64,000 bases of DNA from UBA1672 sp964352665 (GTDB lineage Bacteria; Pseudomonadota; Alphaproteobacteria; Micavibrionales; Micavibrionaceae). Made by a program: the position numbers and the translations under genes. Of this stretch, positions 43,551 to 52,863 are shown piece after piece. How positions within the stretch are numbered: position 1 is the first letter of the stretch; each line of letters starts with the position of its first letter. The notes beneath the pieces are model-generated. The model made no database searches. It had not been told where the DNA came from and saw only the letters and a program-made list of their open reading frames with translations. The DNA is taken from assembly GCA_964352665.1 (NCBI GenBank), contig CAYGSJ010000001.1:62001-126000 (forward strand). The letters run 5' to 3'.

Positions 43551-44657
43551 TTTAGAAAGCATATAAGACTTATTTCCATTATCAAAGTCCTGCCTTACTC
43601 GCTCGATAATATCGTCAAGATTTTTAGACCCTAGATATTGAGCGGCATCCGTTACCATTCTTTGATCACATATATCCTGTAAAAAAACGAGGGTATCCTG
43701 AGGCAGAGCTGCTTCCCTCCCAATTTCCTGACTGATGGCTATTGATTCCAGAATTGTGGTTTCATAGGAAACTGCTGCTGAATTCATAATATCGGCTTCA
43801 TGCAAAATCATGCACAATAAGCATAATACAGATTTATCTGCTAAGACTAATAACTCAGAAGATAGATTTAAAGTTTCAGGATCATCGTCATCGTCATAAC
43901 CATAATGATATTCGTACGCTCGTCTTAACTGATTTGATGGGCTTACGGGATCTCCAAAGGGCGATACGTCAGTAGTGATTAACATAACTTTTATGTCGGC
44001 CAGATCACTCTCATCTGTATCAATTAGCCTTAGATAAGGTGCCGCCAGTTCAAAAGACTCGATCTCTGTCTTTGCCATTTGATATTTTTTATTGGTCACA
44101 TTTCCTCGGCCGCGATGTTTAAAATCATGAATAGCAGCCGCAATCAATAAATTTGTAATTCTGCTTTTATCAAAATAAGTTTTTACATTAGAAAACAGTC
44201 CGTTATGGATACTTATCAAACGAACAGTGTGTAGTATTACTTTTTTGAAATGTAAGTTATTATGATAATCAAGAATATTTGGAATTGATGCTAAAATTCC
44301 AGCCATCAAAACAGATGTGCTGTTTTGGCTATCATTTTTTTCATTAAAATCGAAACCATCAATCGCAGCTGCCATCAACGCTACTATAGAATATTTTTGA
44401 TTTTTTTCGGAATTCCACCTTTCTATTAGCTCAATAGTTTTGGATATTTGGTATTTAGAGTTATTATTTCCTGAGAAAATATATTCCAAATCATTTGCGG
44501 CTATCTCGTATTCTCTGTCGAATTTATGAGATGCTTTTTCTGCAGCTTTTAGGCACTCGTCATTAAAAGGGAATTCTTTGTCATCGAGCCCCCTTAATGT
44601 ACTTATTATTTTTTGAATGTTCTCTGTGAAATTATTCGTCATATCAAAAGCAGTCAT
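43542..44657 (-). CDS. HD-domain protein resembling class I cyclic-nucleotide phosphodiesterases
   Basis: 371 residues, cytoplasmic. YHNNLHFKKVILHTVRL (131-147), AAIHDFKHRGRGN (173-185) and ILHEADIMNSA (284-294) match, in order and spacing, the YHN..H / HD..H..xxN / AD metal-binding pattern of eukaryotic-type class I cyclic-nucleotide PDEs, a rare group in bacteria. Candidate metal ligands are H136, H177, D178 and D289. No GAF or receiver domain. Substrate unproven. Stands alone, divergent from aroF. Confidence 0.75.
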   Translation of the reverse strand: MTAFDMTNNFTENIQKIISTLRGLDDKEFPFNDECLKAAEKASHKFDREYEIAANDLEYIFSGNNNSKYQISKTIELIERWNSEKNQKYSIVALMAAAIDGFDFNEKNDSQNSTSVLMAGILASIPNILDYHNNLHFKKVILHTVRLISIHNGLFSNVKTYFDKSRITNLLIAAAIHDFKHRGRGNVTNKKYQMAKTEIESFELAAPYLRLIDTDESDLADIKVMLITTDVSPFGDPVSPSNQLRRAYEYHYGYDDDDDPETLNLSSELLVLADKSVLCLLCMILHEADIMNSAAVSYETTILESIAISQEIGREAALPQDTLVFLQDICDQRMVTDAAQYLGSKNLDDIIERVRQDFDNGNKSYMLSKSA

Positions 44658-44818
44658 AGGCGATTAAATAGATGCTTACAATCTTAAAATGAGTTTAAAC
44701 TAATAAAACCTAAAAAACCATAAGTGTCGCAGCTTATCTTGCTATTACTATTTGATTATCCACTGCATTTCGGGCATAAAAGCTTTCGAACAGTAAAAAT
44801 GGAAAGTTATTCATTGTT

Positions 44819-46210
44819 ATGACACAAAACTGGACACCAGAAAGCTGGAGACAAAAACCGGCAAAACAGCTCCCTGTATATCCAGACGAGTTAGCGCTAG
44901 CACGCGCAGAGGAAGAGTTAAGAAAACTTCCGCCGTTGGTTTTTGCCGGAGAAGCAAGAAATTTGCAGGAGAGTTTAGGAAAAGTTGCAAACGGGGAAGC
45001 TTTCCTTTTGCAAGGTGGCGATTGTGCCGAAAGCTTTGCTGAATTTAATGCCAACAAGATTAGAGATACGTTCCGTGTTTTATTGCAAATGGCTGTTGTT
45101 ATGACCTACGCAGGATCCATACCAATTGTAAAAGTTGGTCGAATGGCCGGACAATTTGCCAAGCCAAGATCAAATGATACAGAGACACAAGATAATAAAA
45201 CTTTGCCTAGCTACAGGGGTGATAATATTAATGGGCTGGATTTTAGCGAGGAATCAAGAAGGCCTGATCCTCAGAGAATGGTAAAGGCATATCATCAGGC
45301 TGCTGCGACTCTGAACCTTCTGCGTGCCTTTGCAGGCGGTGGATACGCGAATTTGAATAGAGTGCATCAGTGGAACCTTGATTTTGTAGAAGATAGCCCT
45401 CTTGGAGAGCGTTATATCAAAATGGCAAAGCGCATAGATGATGCACTTCGCTTTATGAAGGCCTGTGGAATTACATCTGAAAACGTTCCTGCTATTAATC
45501 AGACAAGCTTCTACACATCGCATGAAGCTCTTTTGCTTCCTTACGAAGAATGCCTCACACGCGTAGATAGCTTAACAGGAGATTACTATGATACGTCCGC
45601 GCATTTACTTTGGGTTGGTGCGCGCACACATCAAGAGGATAACGCGCAAATCGAATATGTGCGGGGTATTAAAAACCCACTTGGCCTAAAGTGCTCACCA
45701 GATCTTAAAATTGATGAACTTTTAAGGCTCATAGACATTTTGAACCCTGATAATATTCCGGGACGTCTAACACTAATTTCAAGAATGGGCTTTGAGCACG
45801 TTGGTGAAAGACTTACACCTCTTGTAAAAGCTGTAAAAAAAGAAGGTAAATCTGTGGTCTGGTCATGTGACCCTATGCACGGAAATACAATCAAGTCCTC
45901 TTCGGGTTATAAAACACGGCCGTTTAATAATGTTATGTCAGAAGTTAAAGATTTTTTTGCCGTTCACAAAGCCGAAGGCACGCATCCAGGGGGTATTCAT
46001 ATTGAAATGACTGGACAGGATGTCACGGAATGTGTGGGAGGAGCCAATTCAATTGCAGATGAAGATTTATCAAGCCGTTATCATACGCATTGTGACCCTC
46101 GCCTAAACGCCAATCAAGCCCTGGAAATGGCCTTTCTTATTGCCGATGAGCTTCGTAATGCACGCTCTAAAGAAACTTTGGATATTGCTGATTTTAGCGC
46201 AGCAGAATAG
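44819..46210 (+). CDS. 3-deoxy-7-phosphoheptulonate (DAHP) synthase, class II
   Basis: First step of the shikimate pathway: phosphoenolpyruvate plus erythrose 4-phosphate. 463 residues, plant-like class II form. WTPESWRQKPAKQLP at the N-terminus, FLLQGGDCAESF, the KVGRMAGQFAKPRS loop, and the metal site residues CDPMHGNT and GGIHIEMTGQDVTEC. A single gene, followed 6 bases later by nadE. Confidence 0.95.
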   Translation: MTQNWTPESWRQKPAKQLPVYPDELALARAEEELRKLPPLVFAGEARNLQESLGKVANGEAFLLQGGDCAESFAEFNANKIRDTFRVLLQMAVVMTYAGSIPIVKVGRMAGQFAKPRSNDTETQDNKTLPSYRGDNINGLDFSEESRRPDPQRMVKAYHQAAATLNLLRAFAGGGYANLNRVHQWNLDFVEDSPLGERYIKMAKRIDDALRFMKACGITSENVPAINQTSFYTSHEALLLPYEECLTRVDSLTGDYYDTSAHLLWVGARTHQEDNAQIEYVRGIKNPLGLKCSPDLKIDELLRLIDILNPDNIPGRLTLISRMGFEHVGERLTPLVKAVKKEGKSVVWSCDPMHGNTIKSSSGYKTRPFNNVMSEVKDFFAVHKAEGTHPGGIHIEMTGQDVTECVGGANSIADEDLSSRYHTHCDPRLNANQALEMAFLIADELRNARSKETLDIADFSAAE

Positions 46211-46216
46211 CTAGCC

Positions 46217-47857
46217 ATGAGAAATACGCTACATCTGACTTTTGCTCAATTAAACCCAATAGTTGGTGATTTAAAAGGCAATGCTGGCAAAATAATTGAA
46301 TTTTGGAAGGAAAACCAAAAGAGTGATGGCTTGATCTTCTTCCCCGAGCTTTTCTTATGTGGCTATCCTCCGGAAGATTTAGCACTTAATACCTCGTTTT
46401 TAGAAGAGACTGGAAAATACGTAGAACAAATACTTAAAGTAAGTAAGACACTTAAGGGGGCTGCCTTTATTCCAACAATCCAAATCTTGGATAACGGTAC
46501 TTATAATGTGTTGCATCTCGTAAAAAGCGGCGAAATTATTACAACAATCCAAAAGCATACCCTTCCGAATTATAAAGTATTTGATGAAAAGCGCATTTTT
46601 AAGGCTGGCCCTAAACCACAACCTATTGAGTATGCGGGATATAAGCTAGGCATTTTAATTTGTGAGGATATTTGGAACGCTGAAATTCCGGCACATATAC
46701 AAAAATCAGGCGCGGAAATTCTTATTTCTGTTAATGCCAGCCCTTATTACGATGGAAAAGACACAATAAGAAAGTCTACCTTTCTACAAAACATTGGTTC
46801 AACCAACTTAAAGCTGGCATATCTCAACATGGTTGGTGCACAAGATGAAATTGTCTTTGATGGACATTCCTTTATCATGGATCATAAAGGAGACACCCTG
46901 TATCAAGCTCCTGCCTTTAAAGAGCATCGTTTTAGCGTGACCCTGAACCATGACTTACAGTTAGAGTGCCCAAAAGAAAAGAATGTATATGATCGCCTTG
47001 ACCTTCTTTACGAAGCACTCAAAGTGGGTGTCAAAGATTATGTCCATAAAAACGGCTTTACAAAAGCTTTATTGGGCCTTTCGGGGGGAATTGATAGCGC
47101 GCTAACAGCCGCAATTGCTGTAGATGCCTTAGGGTCAGAAAACGTTGATTGTTATATGCTTCCTTCTGAATTCACCTCAAAAGAAAGTCTTGAGGATGCC
47201 AATCAATGTGCCCAGTTTTTAGGCGTTAGTTACAAAACTTTGCCTATTTCTTCTACTATACAGGTTTTTGAGAATACCATCCCCGAGCTGTCAGGGCTTG
47301 CACATGAAAATACACAATCACGGATACGTGGAACTATTTTAATGGCTCTATCAAACAAAACAGGTGCCCTACTTTTAACTACAGGAAACAAATCCGAGAT
47401 AGCTGTAGGTTATTGTACATTGTACGGAGATATGAATGGAGCCTTTAACGTTCTAAAAGATGTTTACAAAACAGAGGTGTACAAACTTGCAGAATGGCGC
47501 AATAGACAAGCTACGGTTATTCCAGAACGTATAATTAGCAAAGCCCCTAGTGCGGAGCTTCGTAAAAATCAGACAGATCAGGATAGTCTGCCGCCGTACG
47601 AGCTTCTGGATACTATCCTGAAAGCCCTTGTAGAGTACGATGAAGTTGATTGGAATAATGCCTCAGACGAGGCTAGAAATCTAAAAGAACGATGCCAAGA
47701 ACATCCAGAGCAAGTAGAGAAAATTTCCAAACTGCTAAAAAATAGCGAGTTTAAACGCTACCAGTCTGCTCCAGGAACAAAAGTTACTCCTAAAGCCTTT
47801 GGCCGAGACAGGCGTTATCCTCTTACAAATCATTTTGTAAATATGATTGAAAAATAG
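46217..47857 (+). CDS. nadE: Glutamine-dependent NAD+ synthetase
   Basis: Amidates nicotinate adenine dinucleotide to NAD. 546 residues: N-terminal nitrilase-type glutaminase (E44 in FFPELFLCGYPPEDL, K113, C149 in LICEDIW) and C-terminal synthetase with P-loop LGLSGGIDSALTA (about 287-299). Normal two-domain form. Confidence 0.96.
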   Translation: MRNTLHLTFAQLNPIVGDLKGNAGKIIEFWKENQKSDGLIFFPELFLCGYPPEDLALNTSFLEETGKYVEQILKVSKTLKGAAFIPTIQILDNGTYNVLHLVKSGEIITTIQKHTLPNYKVFDEKRIFKAGPKPQPIEYAGYKLGILICEDIWNAEIPAHIQKSGAEILISVNASPYYDGKDTIRKSTFLQNIGSTNLKLAYLNMVGAQDEIVFDGHSFIMDHKGDTLYQAPAFKEHRFSVTLNHDLQLECPKEKNVYDRLDLLYEALKVGVKDYVHKNGFTKALLGLSGGIDSALTAAIAVDALGSENVDCYMLPSEFTSKESLEDANQCAQFLGVSYKTLPISSTIQVFENTIPELSGLAHENTQSRIRGTILMALSNKTGALLLTTGNKSEIAVGYCTLYGDMNGAFNVLKDVYKTEVYKLAEWRNRQATVIPERIISKAPSAELRKNQTDQDSLPPYELLDTILKALVEYDEVDWNNASDEARNLKERCQEHPEQVEKISKLLKNSEFKRYQSAPGTKVTPKAFGRDRRYPLTNHFVNMIEK

Positions 47858-47906
47858 CAACAATCCAGCTATTTAGGATAGCTTGAACTTTGATTAAGGT
47901 AATAAA

Positions 47907-49253
47907 ATGAGCGTAAAAGTAAGATTTGCCCCCTCACCCACAGGCATGCTGCATGTTGGTAATGCGCGTACAGCGCTTATAACATGGCTTTTTACGCGCG
48001 CGCATAGTGGTCATTTCCTTTTACGCATAGACGACACAGACAGTGAACGTTCAAAAGACGAGTATGAAAAAGCTATTGAAGACGGTTTAACGTGGTTAGG
48101 ACTAAATTGGGATGAAAAGACCAGGCAGCGTGATCGCGGTAATATTTACGAAAAAAAAATAGAGAAACTAAAATTAGAGGGGCGCTTATATCCCTGCTTC
48201 GAAACTTCAGAGGAGCTTGACCTTAAAAGAAAAAGTCAGCTATCACGTAAGTTACCGCCTATTTATGACCGAGAGGCTCTTAACCTTACACCAGAGCAAA
48301 TTCAAAAATACGAGAAACAGGACCGTATGCCTCATTGGCGATTTAAATTGGAACATAAACCCATAGTATGGAATGATTTGGTCAGAGGCGAAGTGAAATT
48401 CAACGGCGCAGATTTGTCCGACCCTGTTCTTATTCGTGAAGATGGCACCCCTCTTTATCATATTTGTTCGGTCATTGATGATATCGAGTATGGTATTACA
48501 CATGTTGTGCGCGGTGAAGATCATGTATCAAATACGGCCTGCCACGTACAGATGTTTGAAGCATTAGGGTCTGAACCTCCTTTATTTGCTCATCTTCCAT
48601 TACTTTCCGATAAGGAAGGTGGCAAACTATCCAAACGTATTGGCTCACTAAGTCTGGAAGACCTTAAGGCCGATGGTTTAGAGCCTATGTCTATTGTGAG
48701 CTTACTGTCACGCCTTGGCTCTTCAGATCCTATTGAAGCATTCCAAAACCTAGAAAGTGTTGTTTCTAGTTTTGATATTTCCAAGTTCTCCAGAGGAACA
48801 CCCAAGTTTGATCCTGATGAACTTTTAAGGCTGAATGCTAAAATCCTTCATAACCTCAGCTACGATGAAATTTTAAAGCGTTTACAGGAATTAGGGTTAT
48901 CAGATATGGACCAAAGCTTTTGGCTAGCTGTACAGCCAAATTTAGAGAGACTTTCCGATGCTAAGGAGTGGTGGCAAGTGGCAAAGGGCCCCGTAACACC
49001 TGTTATTAGTGAGCCAGAGTTTATTGAGGCAGCCTTAGAAGTGCTTCCACCAACCCCATGGAGCGAAAACACATGGGCTGAATGGACATCCGCCGTTAAG
49101 GAAAAAACCGGCAAAAAAGGAAAAGAGCTGTTTATGCCACTTCGTCAGGCAATCACCGGCATGGATCATGGACCGGAATTACCAAAACTTTTGCTTTTAA
49201 TTGGTCCGGAAAATGTAAAGAAACGCTTACAGCACCATAAAAAAGCAGCCTGA
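47907..49253 (+). CDS. gltX: Glutamyl-tRNA synthetase
   Basis: 448 residues. Class I signature PSPTGMLHVGNARTAL (HIGH-like HVGN) and KLSKR-type GGKLSKRIGS near residue 235. With GatCAB in the same window, Glu-tRNA(Gln) must be made by a non-discriminating GltX; whether this copy or a second one does it cannot be seen. RBS TAAGG before the start at 47907. Confidence 0.95.
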   Translation: MSVKVRFAPSPTGMLHVGNARTALITWLFTRAHSGHFLLRIDDTDSERSKDEYEKAIEDGLTWLGLNWDEKTRQRDRGNIYEKKIEKLKLEGRLYPCFETSEELDLKRKSQLSRKLPPIYDREALNLTPEQIQKYEKQDRMPHWRFKLEHKPIVWNDLVRGEVKFNGADLSDPVLIREDGTPLYHICSVIDDIEYGITHVVRGEDHVSNTACHVQMFEALGSEPPLFAHLPLLSDKEGGKLSKRIGSLSLEDLKADGLEPMSIVSLLSRLGSSDPIEAFQNLESVVSSFDISKFSRGTPKFDPDELLRLNAKILHNLSYDEILKRLQELGLSDMDQSFWLAVQPNLERLSDAKEWWQVAKGPVTPVISEPEFIEAALEVLPPTPWSENTWAEWTSAVKEKTGKKGKELFMPLRQAITGMDHGPELPKLLLLIGPENVKKRLQHHKKAA

Positions 49254-49274
49254 CCAGAGAAAACAGGCTGCTTT
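49242..49274. terminator. Bidirectional hairpin at the end of gltX
   Basis: Perfect 11-bp stem AAAGCAGCCTG/CAGGCTGCTTT with an 11-base loop; overlaps the gltX stop codon. T tails are weak on both sides, so it could serve gltX and the convergent small gene. Confidence 0.7.
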
Positions 49275-49299
49275 AACTCTACTCAGTTGTGTGTGCGGC

Positions 49300-49536
49300 T
49301 TAGTGAGATCTGTTTTTTAAAGTATAGAGAAACTTTTCCAGCCTTTTAGCATCAGAATTAGAAGATTCAGGCCATAACAACTCAACCGTATTATAGAAGG
49401 CTTGTCGCCCTTCTGTGAATAAGTGATCGCATAAAAGTACCTTACGACGTGGCGTAAGACCCGAGAATTCTTCAATTACATTGAACTCTTTATTTGCGCC
49501 TTCTAAAAAATCACGCAATCCTGACTGCATTAACAT
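49300..49536 (-). CDS. Small hypothetical protein
   Basis: 78 residues, soluble and helical, not recognised. Contains LTPRRKVLLCDHLFTEGRQAF in the middle and a basic C-terminus. Convergent with gltX. No good RBS visible. A real gene is likely because its frame is open between gltX and trmJ with no competing frame, but evidence is limited. Confidence 0.55.
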   Translation of the reverse strand: MLMQSGLRDFLEGANKEFNVIEEFSGLTPRRKVLLCDHLFTEGRQAFYNTVELLWPESSNSDAKRLEKFLYTLKNRSH

Positions 49537-49677
49537 AATTAAATATCCCCATAACTAGAATCGCTTTTTTTATTTATTAGTTAAATCTGATACTACACTT
49601 TGAGGGATAAAAAGTAAAGTTTTCTTGCAATTTCAATGATAAGTACTAGTCTTTCGTAAAAGAAGATAAGATTTCCA

Positions 49678-50406
49678 ATGGTTTCTATAATACTTGTCGA
49701 CCCACAAATCGGTGAAAATATAGGTGCAGCAGCACGCAGCATGCTTAATTTTGGCTTCCAGGATCTGCGTTTAGTAAACCCCAGAGATGGATGGCCTAAT
49801 CCTAAGGCTGAGGCGACAGCCTCAGGCGCTTTTGATAGCATGCCTCAAGTTCGTGTATACAAATCTTTCAAAGAAGCCATCAGCGACCTACATTTCGTCT
49901 TTGCTACAACCTCCAGGTCTCGTGACATGGTAAAGCCTGAATTTTGCCCAGAAAAAGCAGCGCTAGAATACCAGACAAGGTCACAAGACAATCAAAAAAT
50001 AGGTTTTGCTTTTGGGGGAGAAAGATCGGGGCTTCATAATGGTCATATCAAATTCTGCCAGGCAATCCTTGAAATCCCTTCTAATCCAACGTTTCCTTCC
50101 CTAAACTTGTCCCAAGCTGTACTTTTGATTTCCTACGAAATAAGCAAATTAAGTACCTCTGTCTGGTCGGAAAAGAAAAAGGATCAAGGTCATCCACCTG
50201 CAAAAATTGAAGATATCTCTGTCTTTCTGCAGAGATTAGAGGAGGACTTAGAAAATCGTGATTTTTTTAGAACTAAAGATCTAAGACAAACTATGGTCCA
50301 GAACATAACCAATATTTTCACCAGAGCAGACATAACAGAGCAGGAGTTAAAGACCTTGCACGGTATTTTATCCGCTCTAAGGGGCAACAAAAAACCTGTT
50401 AAATAA
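49678..50406 (+). CDS. trmJ: TrmJ-type tRNA/rRNA 2'-O-methyltransferase (SPOUT family)
   Basis: 242 residues. SPOUT knot motifs: VDPQIGENIGAAARSMLNFGF at the start, FAFGGERSGLHN, and NPTFPSLNLSQAVLLISYE. TrmJ methylates position 32 in some tRNAs; exact target unproven. Convergent with rpsD through a shared hairpin. Confidence 0.92.
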   Translation: MVSIILVDPQIGENIGAAARSMLNFGFQDLRLVNPRDGWPNPKAEATASGAFDSMPQVRVYKSFKEAISDLHFVFATTSRSRDMVKPEFCPEKAALEYQTRSQDNQKIGFAFGGERSGLHNGHIKFCQAILEIPSNPTFPSLNLSQAVLLISYEISKLSTSVWSEKKKDQGHPPAKIEDISVFLQRLEEDLENRDFFRTKDLRQTMVQNITNIFTRADITEQELKTLHGILSALRGNKKPVK

Positions 50407-50407
50407 A

Positions 50408-50433
50408 AAAAGACCGCTTTTCTGCGGCCTTTT
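50408..50433. terminator. Hairpin between convergent trmJ and rpsD
   Basis: AAAAGACCGC/GCGGCCTTTT with one mismatch, 6-base loop, A-rich on the left and T-rich on the right, so it can end transcription from both sides. Confidence 0.75.
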
Positions 50434-50441
50434 AAAATAAT

Positions 50442-51059
50442 TTAACGTGAATAAAATTCGACGATCAGATTTGGTTCCATCTGGACAGGATAAGGGACAT
50501 CCTCCAAAGCAGGAATACGAAGAAATGTAGCTTTCATTTTCTTATGATCAGCATCAATATATTCAGGAACTTCGCGTTCAACAGCTTCTACAGCCAGAAT
50601 AACCATAGGTATTTTTTGTGATTTTTCACGTATCTCGACGACATCCCCCTCTTTAACAAGATAGGAAGGAATATTTATTACTTCGCCGTTTACAGTCACA
50701 TGTTTGTGGTTTACGAACTGACGTGCTGCAAAAACGGTTGGTACAAAACAGGCGCGATAAACTACAGCATCTAAACGACGCTCTAATAATCCAACAAGGT
50801 TCTGACCAGCATCCCCTCTCATGCGTTTTGCTTCTTTAAAGTAGCGACGGAACTGCTTTTCACCAATAGAACCATAATAACCTTTAAGTTTTTGTTTGGC
50901 TAAAAGCTGTAAACCGTAATCTGTAGGTTTATTGCGGCGTGCGCCGTGCATACCTGGCCCTGTTTGGCGCTTGTTATAAGGTGATTTTGGGCGCCCCCAG
51001 ACGTTGGCACCTATACGACGGTCAAGTTTATGCTTGGATTGGACTCTTTTTCCACTCAT
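50442..51059 (-). CDS. rpsD: 30S ribosomal protein S4
   Basis: 205 residues. Starts SGKRVQSKHKLDRRIGANVWGRPKSP, S4 RNA-binding domain GLLERRLDAVVYRACFVPTVFAARQFVNHKH. Stands alone rather than in a large ribosomal operon, with a strong promoter and a hairpin in a leader of about 94 bases. Confidence 0.97.
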   Translation of the reverse strand: MSGKRVQSKHKLDRRIGANVWGRPKSPYNKRQTGPGMHGARRNKPTDYGLQLLAKQKLKGYYGSIGEKQFRRYFKEAKRMRGDAGQNLVGLLERRLDAVVYRACFVPTVFAARQFVNHKHVTVNGEVINIPSYLVKEGDVVEIREKSQKIPMVILAVEAVEREVPEYIDADHKKMKATFLRIPALEDVPYPVQMEPNLIVEFYSR

Positions 51060-51121
51060 TGTATTTTCCTTTGTTTATTTGTCCCGATAGACCACATTAG
51101 GTTTGAAAATTAATTTCAACG

Positions 51122-51138
51122 GAAGAGACTATCTCTTC
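51122..51138 (-). promoter_or_regulatory. Hairpin in the rpsD leader
   Basis: GAAGAGA/TCTCTTC, perfect 7-bp stem with a 3-base loop, about 70 bases before the rpsD ATG and inside the predicted mRNA leader. Could be part of an S4 autoregulatory structure. Confidence 0.35.
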
Positions 51139-51159
51139 TCTTTCTCAGGAATGGGCAGA

Positions 51160-51187
51160 TTTATAACGATTTTGAAGAAAAAGTCAA
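51160..51187 (-). promoter_or_regulatory. Promoter of rpsD
   Basis: Minus strand TTGACT, 16-base spacer, TATAAA. It lies just after the tRNA-Ile gene. Predicted leader about 94 bases. Confidence 0.6.
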
Positions 51188-51206
51188 ATTTTATTGTTAA
51201 AAAATT

Positions 51207-51283
51207 TGGTGGGCCAGGCCGGACTTGAACCAGCGACCAATCCGTTATGAGCGGACTGCTCTAACCAACTGAGCTACTGGCCC
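51207..51283 (-). tRNA. tRNA-Ile (CAU, lysidine type)
   Basis: 77 nt including encoded CCA. Acceptor GGGCCAG/CTGGCCC, anticodon loop CTCATAA (CAT). The variable region and T arm (TTGGTCGCTGGTTCAAGTCC) match the minor tRNA-Ile2 of E. coli far better than elongator Met, so it probably needs TilS to read AUA. Confidence 0.85.
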
Positions 51284-51428
51284 TTTAAAAAAACATTGCT
51301 GTTTATCGCTTATATAAAATTCAAAAGCAATATTTTTATCAATTTAGGCTGCGGGTAAGCCTGAAAAATCTCTATATTCATAGTCAATATTGCTGTAATT
51401 TTGAAAAAACAACGTTAATGGAACAATC

Positions 51429-52862
51429 ATGCCTGTCAAAAAACTAGCTTTTTACAATCCTTTTCTTTCTACAAAGAGGAATAATCATATATCTATAAAA
51501 CTCCTTAAAAAGGAACAATTCAAAGCTTGGCATAAAGCGCAGAAGAAAAGCCTTCAGATGCAAGCAAATGAGCAAGGTTTTGCAGGAAAATCGGGACAGT
51601 TATTTGTGTTATATGACAGTTCCGGACATGTTAATGAAATAACTGCAGGCACAAGCCCAGATTTTAGCATAGAGGATGGAAGCAAAATACGTAATGCAGT
51701 TGCCTCGTATTTTTCGAAAAATGCTCTTAAAAAGCTTAGTTTTTCTTTTGAAGACAGCAAGCTATCCGAGGAGGAAAGTAGCAGAATTCATGTGGGATGG
51801 GGTTTTGCTTGCCACCATTTTTCGTTTTATAAATCCGAGCCGGATGTAAAAAATACATCTCTGGTCATATCAAAAACTGCAAACAAAAGAAAAGTGAAAG
51901 CATTTGTTGAATCTGTCTGCCTTATACGTGACTTGGTTAATATACCTGCAAATGACATGGGCCCTGAAGAATTAGAAAAGGCTGTTAAGTTTCTGACACA
52001 ATCACATGAAATTGAAATGAAGGTCATAAAGGACGAGGCTTTAAATAAAAAGAATTTTCCTATGATTTATGAAGTAGGGAAAGGGAGCCCAAGAAGGCCT
52101 CGGCTAATTGACTTTAAATGGGGGAATTCAAAGCACCCGAAAGTAACATTAGTAGGAAAAGGTGTTTGTTTTGATACAGGGGGCTTAGATATAAAACCTT
52201 CTTCTTCTATGCTTACAATGAAAAAAGATATGGGGGGAGCCGCACATGTTCTTGGTTTGGCACATCTTATTATATCCCTTAAGTTACCAATACGTTTGCG
52301 CGTTCTTATACCAGCGGTAGAAAATTCAATTTCAGGGGAATCTTATCGGCCTTCTGACATTTTGAAAAGTCGTAAGGGCATAACGGTTGAGGTAGGCAAT
52401 ACAGATGCCGAAGGCAGACTTATTTTAGCCGATACTTTGACCTATGCCTGTGAAGACAATCCAAAACTTCTGATTGATTTTGCAACACTTACCGGCGCAG
52501 CAAGGATAGCTGTCGGTTACGATCTGCCAGCTCTTTTTTCCAATAAAGACGAAATAGCACAGCTTATACAAAAAAAATCGGCAAAAAAAGAAGTAGAAGA
52601 TCCTGTGTGGCACTTGCCTCTTTGGAAGCCCTACAGAAAAGATCTGGACAGTAACATCGCGGATATTAGCAGCACAGGAGGAAGAGCTGGCGCAACAACA
52701 GCAGCACTTTTTCTTCAGGAATTTATATCTGACAAAGTCGAATGGATACATATGGATATTTTTGCTTGGGAACAAAACGGCCGGGCAGGAAGGCCAAAAG
52801 GCGGTTCTGATACAGGTATGCGGGCTATTTTTTCATTTTTAGAATATAAATATAATAAATAG
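51429..52862 (+). CDS. M17 family leucyl aminopeptidase
   Basis: 477 residues. Metal and catalytic motifs: VGKGVCFDTGGLDIKPSSSMLTMKKDMGGAAHVLG near 240-270 and the NTDAEGRLILADTL box near 327. N-terminal domain divergent, as in other alphaproteobacterial members. Removes N-terminal residues from peptides in the cytoplasm. Convergent with the Mur-ligase gene; only one base separates the stops. Confidence 0.93.
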   Translation: MPVKKLAFYNPFLSTKRNNHISIKLLKKEQFKAWHKAQKKSLQMQANEQGFAGKSGQLFVLYDSSGHVNEITAGTSPDFSIEDGSKIRNAVASYFSKNALKKLSFSFEDSKLSEEESSRIHVGWGFACHHFSFYKSEPDVKNTSLVISKTANKRKVKAFVESVCLIRDLVNIPANDMGPEELEKAVKFLTQSHEIEMKVIKDEALNKKNFPMIYEVGKGSPRRPRLIDFKWGNSKHPKVTLVGKGVCFDTGGLDIKPSSSMLTMKKDMGGAAHVLGLAHLIISLKLPIRLRVLIPAVENSISGESYRPSDILKSRKGITVEVGNTDAEGRLILADTLTYACEDNPKLLIDFATLTGAARIAVGYDLPALFSNKDEIAQLIQKKSAKKEVEDPVWHLPLWKPYRKDLDSNIADISSTGGRAGATTAALFLQEFISDKVEWIHMDIFAWEQNGRAGRPKGGSDTGMRAIFSFLEYKYNK

Positions 52863-52863
52863 A

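Noticed and set aside
51207..51283. Elongator tRNA-Met
   Set aside because: The CAT anticodon fits both, but the variable loop and T arm match tRNA-Ile2 much better.
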